Origin: Chara braunii
Taxonomy: Eukaryota; Streptophyta; Charophyceae; Charales; Characeae
NCBI GenBank assembly: GCA_003427395.1
Contig: BFEA01000072.1
Location: 2,683,429 to 2,707,903 of the forward strand
DNA length: 24,475 nt
Direction: 5' to 3'
Shown in pieces: positions 1 through 6,759 of the stretch (position 1 is its first letter; each line of letters starts with the position of its first letter). Below the pieces are notes generated by a model. It worked only from the letters and a program-made list of their open reading frames with translations, ran no database searches and was not told the DNA's origin. The translations under genes and the position numbers were made by a program.

Positions 1-62
<62 letters not shown>
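1..62. repeat. (TC)n microsatellite
   Basis: An uninterrupted TC dinucleotide run of about 31 units begins at the first base, so its full length lies outside the window. It passes directly into a strand-asymmetric pyrimidine-rich stretch (to about 165) that is almost all C and T on the plus strand. Confidence 0.97.
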
Positions 63-64
<2 letters not shown>

Positions 65-545
65 CACCGCCCTTCTCCCGCTCTTCCTCCTCCTCCCGTT
101 GCTCCTCCTGCTCTTCCCCCCTTCGTCCTCCCGCTCCTCCTCCCGCTCGTCCCGCGGGCCGCGCCCTCGCCCGCCGGTAGTTTGCTCAGCCCAGTCTCCG
201 CGGCTCGACTGTCGGCGTCGGCCCTCTGCCCGTTTGTGTCCCGTTCGCCCAGCCGTAGGAAACGACGCGACGCCCCGCAACCCGACACGCAAACACGGCC
301 TCGCCGGCCCTCTGCCCGCTTGTGTCCCGTTCGCCCAGCCGTAGGAAACAATGCGCTGCCCCGCAACCCGACACACAAACACGACCCCGTCGACCGACAC
401 CCCCCCCCCCCGACACGATGACGCCCGTCCCAGCTACCGACTTCCCCGACCGGCGCGCCCTCCTCGGTCCCCTGCAGCACAACGCGCGGACCTCCCTGCC
501 CAAATTTCGCTGGGCCCGTTGGGAGCGTCACGCGAGACCCGCTCC
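63..545. other. GC-rich, pyrimidine-skewed non-coding stretch
   Basis: This stretch is C-rich on the plus strand and contains an 86-bp tandem duplication (219-390) and a C12 homopolymer (400-411). Several reading frames stay open, but the predicted peptides are Arg/Pro-rich, overlap one another in different frames and follow the base composition. I regard them as composition artefacts. It could be a GC-rich promoter or 5' UTR of a gene outside the window, but nothing here proves that. Composition drops sharply to AT-rich near 545. Confidence 0.5.
219..390. repeat. Tandem duplication, 86-bp unit, two copies
   Basis: The block starting GCCCTCTGCCCG at 221 recurs at 307, giving a period of 86. 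The copies share the CGTTCGCCCAGCCGTAGGAAAC core and the following CCGCAACCCGACAC. They differ at scattered positions, and the last bases of each unit are less similar. The unit is not a multiple of three. Confidence 0.93.
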
Positions 546-584
546 TTCCTTTATAGTATTAGAGAAAAAAATGAATCAGGCAGA

Positions 585-623
585 GGACCAAACATGTTCC
601 ATAAGTTTGGGTGGTCTTGGTCC
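585..623. repeat. Hairpin repeat, copy 1
   Basis: The conserved core GTTCCATAAGTTTGGGTG lies at 596-613. It is flanked by perfect inverted arms GGACCAA (585-591) and TTGGTCC (617-623). Inside the arms AC (592-593) can pair with GT (614-615), leaving C616 bulged. The loop is 20 nt, one T shorter than in copies 2 and 3. Confidence 0.85.
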
Positions 624-697
624 AATACCACGCACATGCTGGCACGAAAAGGTTATAACTTAGCTATATTTTACTATTACTTATCTACGAATTAGCT

Positions 698-734
698 AGT
701 CAGACATTGTTCCATAAGTTTGGGTGGTCAGACT
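698..734. repeat. Hairpin repeat, copy 2
   Basis: The same core is at 709-726. Its flanks AGTCAGAC (698-705) and GTCAGACT (727-734) pair at seven of eight positions around an identical 21-nt loop. Read differently, GTCAGAC is a perfect direct repeat on both sides (699-705 and 727-733), so a target-site duplication is an alternative for this copy. Confidence 0.85.
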
Positions 735-764
735 CACAAACTGAAGAGAGTATTCATGAAGAAT

Positions 765-774
765 AAACTTATGG
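765..774. other. Antisense match to the hairpin loop
   Basis: AAACTTATGG is the exact reverse complement of ten loop bases (CCATAAGTTT) and lies between copies 2 and 3. It could pair with the loops in a transcript, or be the stub of an inverted copy, or chance. Confidence 0.4.
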
Positions 775-967
775 TAAGAAGAAGCAGGCTGAACCTTGAG
801 CTAAGATGATTGGTTCAGTCATATGCGACCTTAAAAGATTAAGTGCAGGTAATTATATATATCTGGGATATTTAAATAGTTCAGGGCAACTAGGCTGGCT
901 AACCTAGTCATGTGGCCAAGGAAGAGAAAAGTTGTTGTGCCCTCTGTTTGTGTATACTCGATGGCTG

Positions 968-1004
968 AGCTAGACATTGTTCCATAAGTTTGGGTGGTCT
1001 AGCT
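968..1004. repeat. Hairpin repeat, copy 3
   Basis: The core is at 979-996. Perfect 8-bp inverted arms AGCTAGAC (968-975) and GTCTAGCT (997-1004) enclose a 21-nt loop identical to copy 2. A ninth pair would be G-T (967/1005). The arm sequence differs from both other copies while complementarity is kept. Confidence 0.87.
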
Positions 1005-1305
1005 TTACGCCTTATGTAAGTTGGGCATAAGGGACAAATCATTGAAAGACTATGAACTATTGTTTGACAAGGTTGACTTTGGGCTGGTGAGAATACTTAT
1101 CTTTGTGGTTTGGTCTTGCATGTGGCTGAGTGAGATTATTACTTAGTCTGAGTTTCAGATGATAGGTAGTTGCTTTAGATGCTCGCCACGTGCTAAAGCC
1201 ATAGGAATTAGTTCCAATTCCTGCATTTGTTGAGCAGAGTTTATTTTACTTAGGTCAAATTCTGCATTTTCTGGGATCGTTTGTTATACTTGGTCTTGTA
1301 TATAT
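1005..1305. other. AT-rich spacer, no gene seen
   Basis: No long open frame, RNA gene or repeat boundary is visible. The stretch leads into the 244-bp tandem array without an obvious junction. It may belong to the same long repeat or LTR as the array, but I cannot show this. Confidence 0.5.
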
Positions 1306-2360
1306 CTTGGTAAGCTACTTTCTCTATGAGAAGCGCTGCCGAAATTTCTATAAAACCAAGGAGTTAGTCATATTTTGACTCTTCAAAGTTTAACTTCGTC
1401 TAGATTTTATATATGGCTTAGTAAAAATCTTGAAAGTCTCATTTTCTAAATGGAGTGTTGCCCAAATTTTTGCTAAATGAAAAAGTTATACAAATTGAAC
1501 TTCGAAAAGTCAAAGTTATTTCTAGATTTATACATGGCTTTGTATAAATCTTGGTAAGCTACTTTCTTTACGGGAAGCGCTGCCGAAATTTTTACAAAAC
1601 CAATGAGTTAGTCATATTTTAACTCTTCAAAGTTTAAGTTCGTCTCGATTTTATATATGGCTTAGTAGAAATTTAGAAAGTCTCATTTTCTAAAGGGAGT
1701 GCTACCCAAATTTTTGCTAAATAAAAGAGTTTGACAAAATTGAACTTTGAGAAGTCAAAGTTATTTCGAGATTTATACTTGGCTTTGTATAAATTTTGGT
1801 AAGCTACTTTCTCTTCTGGAAGAGCTGCCGAAATTTTTGCAAATCCAAGGAGTTAGTCAAATTTTGACTTTCAAAAGTTCAGTTTGTCTAAATTTTATAT
1901 ATGACTTAGTAAAAATCTGGGAAGTCTCATTTTCTAAAGGGAGTGCTGTCCAAATTTTTACTAATTCAAGGAGTTAGACAAAATGGGACCTTGAGAAGTC
2001 AAAAGTTATTTTAGGTTTTGAACTTAGCTTTGTTGAATCTGAGAAGTCTTCTTTTCTAAAGGGAGTGCTGCCAAAATTATTACAGATCTAAGGAGTTAGT
2101 TAAATTTTGTTTTAAGTTGAACTCGAGTTTTGTTTTGAGTTCGCATCTGACTTAGTATAAATCTAGGAAGTCTCCGTTTCTAAAAAGAGTGTTGCCCAAA
2201 TTTTTACTAATTCAGGGAATTAGACAAAATTTGACTTTCCAAGAGTTGATAATATTTCAGTCTTTATATTCGAGCTACTATAAATTATGAAAAATCACTT
2301 TTCCTACAGGAAGCGCTGCCGAAATTTTCTTAGTTTAAAGGAGATAGGTTATATTTTGAC
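1306..2360. repeat. Dimeric tandem array, 244-bp period from 122-bp half-units
   Basis: Unit starts near 1306, 1550, 1795, 2040 and 2284 give a 244-245-bp period, with about four full copies plus a partial. Each unit contains two related halves about 122 bp apart (for example 1306 and 1429). Both halves carry a TTTCT...GGAAGCGCTGCCGAAATTT-type block followed by a GGAGTTAG block. Half A has GAAGCGCTGCCGAAATTT and half B has GGAGTGCTGCCCAAATTT. Copies diverge towards the right. From family knowledge, such GCTGCC-AAATTT tandem motifs are familiar from long LTRs and UTRs of plant gypsy elements. That identity is inference. Confidence 0.92.
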
Positions 2361-2363
2361 AGG

Positions 2364-2381
2364 TGGCGATTCTGGCGATCC
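2364..2381 (+). other. Possible primer-binding-site-like motif
   Basis: TGGCGATTCTGGCGATCC follows the tandem array immediately after TTTTGACAGG. It recalls the TGGCGACTC-type sequence found just inside the 5' LTR of Tat/Ogre-type plant gypsy elements. If so, the tandem array would be the end of a 5' LTR. No gag or pol follows it, so support is weak. Confidence 0.25.
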
Positions 2382-3028
2382 ACTATGTATAGAGGAAATT
2401 TTGCCAAAAATCTACCTTTGCGTAAGCACTTGCTTAGAGGTAGGCCTAGGCTTAGTTAAGTAGAATGATTTTTGAACAAGATTGTGATATGGGGATTGTC
2501 CTCCATGAACTTATAGATTTAGCTTGGGGATTGGCCTGTCGTGTGTCACAGGTCCTCTTGATTGATTGATTCAGAATTTCGGCTAAATTCAGCTTGATTG
2601 TACAAGGATCATCTTCTGTTATCGCAAATAACAGGTCGGTTGCCGATTCGTCGGTCTACGACTCAACTCCAATCCATTCTCAATACTCAACCTAAAAGGT
2701 TTCAACCCTGGTGGTTTCTATTGTTTTGTTAAGGTTTTCACCCGGACTTTTATTGAATGGTCATTTAACGAAGGTGTTGAGTATTTATTTTTGGAAGGTT
2801 GGACAAAGGTTGGGTCTTGCATGGCTAAAGCAAGGGGTATGAGTATATAGAGAGTGGTTGAAGTTGACCTCGTGTAGTGCGTTGAATTTTGTTGATTCTT
2901 TTATGTGATTGCAGGTATGTTTTGTGGTTCAGACTTTAGATTTGACTGCCTGCGATAACGTGCATATATATGGTTGAGAGGAGTCCCATTGTGATTTTGA
3001 AAAGTGATTGTCACATATTTATTCCCTA
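2382..3028. other. Non-coding spacer, no gene seen
   Basis: No open frame of note. One small hairpin is visible: CTGTTAT (2616-2622) and ATAACAG (2628-2634) around a 5-nt loop. If 2364 is a primer site, this would be a retrotransposon leader. Confidence 0.45.
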
Positions 3029-3300
3029 TATATATGCTAGGCTACCAGAGTGGCCTGGGGTCACTTGCCCGACCGGGCAAAAAAAAATAGAAAAAAATAA
3101 AAATAAAAAATTATTATTATTATTATTTTTTTAATTTGGTGAAGAACTTCGATGTAAACCTGAGGCAAAAGTTGTTCAGTTTATTGTTCTGCATTACATA
3201 GTTTTTTTTTGGATTTTTTTTTTTTAGGGACCTTCCTTGGTCCTTGCACGGCGTGGCCACCCGGGACTCAGGCGGCCCGGCTGGTAGCCTTGTATATATG
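3029..3300. mobile_element. hAT-like MITE, copy 1, with 8-bp target duplication
   Basis: The element is 3037-3292 (256 bp). Its ends are CTAGGCTACCAG (3037-3048) and CTGGTAGCCTTG (3281-3292), an 11 of 12 terminal inverted repeat. A perfect 8-bp duplication TATATATG flanks it (3029-3036 and 3293-3300). Non-coding content, short length, an 8-bp duplication and a CAAGG-like terminus fit a non-autonomous hAT element. The interior has an AT/poly-A middle and a GC-rich right part (GGACCTTCC...TGGTCCTTGCACG). The internal TTGCCCGACCGGGCAA (3066-3081) is palindromic. A second copy lies at 20238-20512. Confidence 0.93.
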
Positions 3301-3605
3301 TATATACCTATGTTTAAGTGTCAGCGTGGCCTAAAGAGCTCACGCTTAAGGGTCTGATTGGGGCTGAGGTTGAGAGAGGAAGGGAAACTCCTTCCCTTTA
3401 ATGTTGTTTGCTTCTTAAAAATTTCTTAAGTCGAACGTTGGGCCTGGGCCCGGACTCGAGGTCTTTGTCCAGGACATCCCAAGTCCTAGACTCCGCGTGG
3501 ATGGGATCACCTCCCTCGCAGAGCCTGTTTGCCCTGCCCACCGGGACACTCGGCCCAAGGATCGAAGGTGCCGCGGGGACCAAACGACTATTCCTTCAGC
3601 CGTCC

Positions 3606-3637
3606 AATATCGTGAAGGGCTCGACCCTCACGATATT
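3606..3637. repeat. Hairpin (10-bp arms plus GGG/CCC)
   Basis: AATATCGTGA (3606-3615) pairs with TCACGATATT (3628-3637). After a single bulged A (3616), GGG (3617-3619) pairs with CCC (3625-3627) around a 5-nt loop CTCGA. Confidence 0.85.
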
Positions 3638-3644
3638 TCGAGAT

Positions 3645-3660
3645 TGACACTTGAGTGTCA
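3645..3660. repeat. Short palindrome
   Basis: TGACACT (3645-3651) and AGTGTCA (3654-3660) pair around a 2-base centre, 7 bp after the preceding hairpin. Confidence 0.8.
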
Positions 3661-4319
3661 TAAGCGGTACTCGGATCCATGAGGGACTGCTTGATTATGG
3701 GCACTACATAGTACGCCATCATTGCGACTGTTTGCGTATTCATGCAGTGCTAGTCGATATGGGAAGGCTCTGCGTCCGCGCGGTTTTTATACTAAGTCTC
3801 GCGCACGTCGCCTATCCGATTTCCGAGACGGAAGGTTATGGGATGGATACTAAAGGGACTAGGAGTGTTGTTGTGTTGTTTGTTTTGTGTCATTCTGTAT
3901 GTGTGAGGGTTGTGGTGTAACACGTGGTAAGTAGGATGCGTCCTAGTCGACCGACGACGAGTCGCGCTTGAGACTTCAACCCCCTAGTGCGTCGGTTCGC
4001 GTGCGGGTCCGATAGAGACGCGTGAGACCGCGAGTACCCCCTATGCTACAACGAACGAGAAACGCCCTCGGCTGGTCCACCTCTGCAATTGCAACTGATT
4101 AGCTTTCGTACTGTGGACTGGTAGCTCAACGGGGATACGTCCACCGAAGGGAGGTGACAGCCCCCGCAAGGTGGAGGTGAGTTGTACCTCACGTTGGCCC
4201 TATCCCGTTGTAGGGGCTTGCAAGAGGTATGGCTGGCGCACTCGGTCGGAGCGGCTTGCGGAAGCTCCATGTGTATCGCGATGAGGAATAGACCAACTCC
4301 TGCGTGACGCGGCCGGGAG

Positions 4320-4340
4320 GGTCCCGCACTGCGCGGGACC
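4320..4340. repeat. GC-rich hairpin
   Basis: GGTCCCGC (4320-4327) pairs perfectly with GCGGGACC (4333-4340) around a 5-nt loop. No T-run follows, and nothing nearby suggests a terminator role. Confidence 0.75.
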
Positions 4341-4706
4341 GATGCGCTCGACAGCACCCACACAAAAAACTCGGCCACCTAAATCCCAACCGAACACTGT
4401 CTGCACCATCAGCCTCGCTCTCACTCACACATACATGTACGGAAATCCACCCTGAATGTCCACGCATCACACACACACACTGCACTCTTTGTTGACGTCA
4501 GTAGCTTGGCGGGTATGGCCGCTATCATCTTCCTCCTCTTAGCTATGGCCACCGTCATCTTCCTCTGCCCACTTCAGCTTCGGGCACCTGCAGACCTCCA
4601 CTGCACAAGCAGCTCCAGCAGCGCTTCCACATGGCTCCCAGGTGAATGAATGAGTGGTTGAGCGCGACCTCTTTATTTATGTTGTTTCGTAGTAGTAGTC
4701 TGGTCT

Positions 4707-4870
4707 GCCTCAGGCCCTGGGCCAAATGGCGTGGGCCTAGAAGGCCCAAACCACGTGGGCTTGGAAGGCCCAAACCGCGTGGGCCTGAAATGCCCAAACC
4801 GCGTGGGCCTCGAGGGCCCAAACCATGTGGGCCTAGGTGCCCGAAAACGTGTGGGCCAGACCGCGTGGGC
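4707..4870. repeat. 24-bp minisatellite, about six units
   Basis: CGTGGGCCT-type starts occur at 4730, 4754, 4778, 4802, 4826 and 4850, a constant 24-bp period. The consensus is CGTGGGCCTNGAAGGCCCAAACCG, where GGGCCT and AGGCCC are complementary, so each unit can fold back. The last interval (to 4864) is shortened. Since 24 is divisible by three, frames stay open on both strands as 8-residue repeats (for example GPRGLGL-like on the minus strand). These are by-products of the repeat, not evidence of a protein. Confidence 0.95.
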
Positions 4871-5236
4871 CCTCACCTGGTACTTGCTGACTGGACAAGG
4901 TGGACTGACCTACTTGCTGACTCAGACGCGGTAGACTAGGCCTACGACCTCCTAGAAGAACCTAGGACTGACTAACTAAGCCTAACGGTAACACGCTAAA
5001 CTGCTAATACGAAGGTCTACGGATCAAGATGTAATGACTGAATAACATCCTTTCTAACTAACCTAGAGGGTCTAGGGATAGGGCGGGGGTTCAAATCTCA
5101 CATAGGGTTACAGGGTCAATGTACAGGGTTACGGGGTAGGTCTAGGGATTGAGTCCTGATGTCTGCATTTGTCGGGTAAACTGGGTGAAACCATTTCACT
5201 CCCGTGGTCCTAAATTTGAGGTCCTCCGAGAACTCC
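4871..5236. other. 3' flank of element 1, no gene seen
   Basis: This should hold the polypurine tract and 3' LTR of the minus-strand element 1, but I cannot fix the LTR start. Visible repeats are two copies of a GGTCTAGGGAT motif (about 5069 and 5141) and repeated AGGGTTAC/ACAGGGT words (5104-5135). GGTTCAAATCTC (about 5088-5099) resembles a tRNA T-loop, but no tRNA fold surrounds it. Confidence 0.45.
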
Positions 5237-5611
5237 CTAACTCAAGATAGGACCTTTACCTTTTCTTGCCCTCTCGTAGGCATGTACTATGTCGGGAACG
5301 GTTTCTAGGAGTTCGGTTCACATGAACCACATGTCGTCCTTGGGTTCTTGATAGGTAAACCTGACTTTATTTTGTTTCTGGGGACGACCCCGGTCTCCGA
5401 TTCTGAAAACGTCTTCTTCCACTATGCGATCTATGTCGTATGTGCCATCCACGTCTGGTGGAATCATAGACCTCTGTGAAGGAAATTGCTCATTGGTGGT
5501 GCATGGCAACAACTTTGACGCATGGAAGACTGGGTACGTATGGAGGTGTGGTGGTATCTCTATCATGTATGATGGTCTGTCCTCTCCTCCTTTGACTTCT
5601 AGGACAAACAC
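5237..5611 (-). pseudogene. pol: Element 1 integrase C-terminus and chromodomain-like tail
   Basis: The frame 5611-5318 contains YPVFHASKLLP, the conserved end of the gypsy integrase GPY/F module, then YDIDRIVEEDVF and a KVRFTYQEPKDDMWF stretch. These resemble the start and end of the degenerate chromodomain found in chromovirus Pol, which in intact elements directs integration to modified chromatin. A TGA at 5318-5320 interrupts the protein. In the same frame it continues with TELLETVPDIVHAYERA to a TAG at 5237-5239, as expected if CGA had become TGA. The frame joins the integrase piece at about 5605 through a frameshift. Confidence 0.8.
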
Positions 5612-6099
5612 GGTCCCCTAGATGCCCATAAGAGTTTCTGAGAGATGTTTTCCTCAGGTGTGAATTCCTTAGACTTGACCCAGACTAGGTAGTCTACTTG
5701 AAACTGTGAAGGTCGATGATGCTTATGTGCTTGCTCAATCATGCGAAACTGGGCTTTCCTAGGGTTTTCGACAACTCTAGCAACCTCGTTCTCGGGCTGT
5801 AGAGCGAACTCCCTTGTGCCGGGAGGTAATCTATAAATCTGGTTCCGGTTCAGTCCTTCATCCGGCCTACGTGGTCTAAGGGACTTATGTAGCTCGGTAG
5901 GAGTTCGACATGTCGCTAGATGCACACTGTTGTTATACGAGCTAGCTACCTTGAGAAGCATCTCATCCCAGTTTACTTGATCTGGTCTAATGTACATTCT
6001 AAGTAATTGCTTGAAGAGTTTATTCATCTGCTCTGTCTGATCGTTTATCTCTGGATGACGGTCTGACGTCATCAACAACTTAGAGCCGTATACTCTCAT
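5599..6099 (-). pseudogene. pol: Element 1 integrase, C-terminal half of catalytic core
   Basis: This piece carries MTSDRHPEINDQTEQMN, the region holding the catalytic Glu of the DDE triad, then the helical NWDEMLLKVASSYNNSVH segment and the SQFQVDYLVWVKSKEF strand typical of gypsy integrase C-termini. It joins the N-terminal integrase piece only if the insertion at 6118-6177 is ignored; sequence on the two sides of that insertion is continuous in sense. The frame is lost again near 5605. Confidence 0.85.
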
Positions 6100-6100
6100 A

Positions 6101-6194
6101 AGATCCTGCCAGTTCTGCCTGTTTTTACCAGCAGCACTAGCACTGCAGGGCGTGTTGGAAAAAAAAAAAAAAAAAAAAGATCCTGCCAGTTCTG
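6101..6194 (+). mobile_element. 60-bp poly(A)-tailed insertion with 17-bp target duplication
   Basis: AGATCCTGCCAGTTCTG occurs at 6101-6117 and again at 6178-6194. Between them lies a 41-bp body followed by about 20 A residues on the plus strand (to 6177). Long target duplication plus a 3' poly(A) tail is the mark of LINE-machinery target-primed reverse transcription, so this is a tiny SINE-like, truncated LINE or other retrotransposed RNA fragment. The first A of the right duplication cannot be told from the tail. It interrupts element 1 integrase between the second Asp and the Glu of the DDE triad. Confidence 0.88.
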
Positions 6195-6549
6195 GCTGGT
6201 GAACCGCATGTCTCGGTCGCTAACCATGGACAACAGTATGCCATGCTCACTTACCCAGAAATCAAAGAATTTCTCTATTACTAAGGTGGTTTTTGCCTCT
6301 GAAGGCAATGGGAGGAAAACTGCATACTTGCTAAAACGGTCTACTATGACCATGACTTGGCTTTTTCCATGCCCACTCTTGACTCCGGTGTCCATGAAGT
6401 CGATGGAAACTGACTCTACGGGTCCTGACGGAATAGGCAAAGGTATGAGAAAACCTAGCAGTGCTCGCGGCATTGTTGTTTTGTTTCGTTGGCAAACTTC
6501 GCAGTTGTGAACATACTCTATATAGTCTGCCTTCATGTCGGTTTATGTA
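6178..6549 (-). pseudogene. pol: Element 1 integrase, zinc-binding CC and first half of catalytic core
   Basis: The frame begins in the zinc-binding domain with CEVCQRNK (the CC of HHCC), continues through SIDFMDTG (first catalytic Asp), VIVDRFSKYAVFLPLP and VSDRDMRFTSQNWQDL (second catalytic Asp). It breaks at the poly(A) insertion. The HH part of HHCC lies upstream in the duplicated segment 6550-6751. The enzyme would insert element cDNA into chromosomal DNA in the nucleus; this copy is broken. Confidence 0.88.
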
Positions 6550-6751
6550 TATGACATCATAAGGTTGGCCAAAATCTTTTGCCAACCAAAGTGTCCTTCT
6601 ATATGATGGCATTCCCCTACGATCAAACTACGGATCTCCTTGATATTGTATATGACATCATAAGGTTGGCCAAACTCTTTTGCCAACCAAAGTGTCCTTC
6701 TATATGATGGCATTCCCCTAAGATGAAACTGTGGATCTCCTCGTTATTGAG
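6550..6751 (-). repeat. 101-bp tandem duplication in element 1 integrase
   Basis: TATGACATCATAAGG at 6550 recurs at 6651, giving a period of 101. The copies differ at a few bases. On the minus strand each encodes the GECHHIEGHFGWQK-type segment, which carries the two His of the integrase zinc finger. Because 101 is not a multiple of three, the duplication also shifts the frame. Confidence 0.95.
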
Positions 6752-6759
6752 GACGCACA

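Larger units (their letters stand above)
3301..4555. other. Non-coding region with hairpins, no gene seen
   Basis: Open frames here are short, overlap on both strands and resemble no family I know. Visible structure: two adjacent hairpins at 3606-3660, a GC-rich hairpin at 4320-4340, and CpG-rich sequence from about 3900 to 4350. It could be a degenerate LTR or solo LTR, but I cannot find matching ends. Confidence 0.5.

Noticed and set aside
99-695. Overlapping open frames rich in Arg, Pro and Ser on both strands
   Set aside because: They reflect C-rich sequence and the 86-bp duplication, overlap in several frames and match no family I recognise.
3651-3920. Open frame with hydrophobic segments suggesting a small membrane protein
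   Set aside because: No conserved feature, a weak start and a location between hairpins in non-coding DNA; competing frames overlap.
4707-4870. CRISPR-like array
   Set aside because: The 24-bp units are contiguous, without unique spacers, and the surroundings are plant-type.
4555-4939. Collagen-like or Pro/Arg octapeptide repeat proteins
   Set aside because: A 24-bp minisatellite keeps all frames open; no start context, conserved domain or extension beyond the repeat supports a gene.
5060-5110. Possible tRNA because of a T-loop-like GGTTCAAATCTC
   Set aside because: No acceptor stem, D-arm or anticodon arm can be fitted around it.
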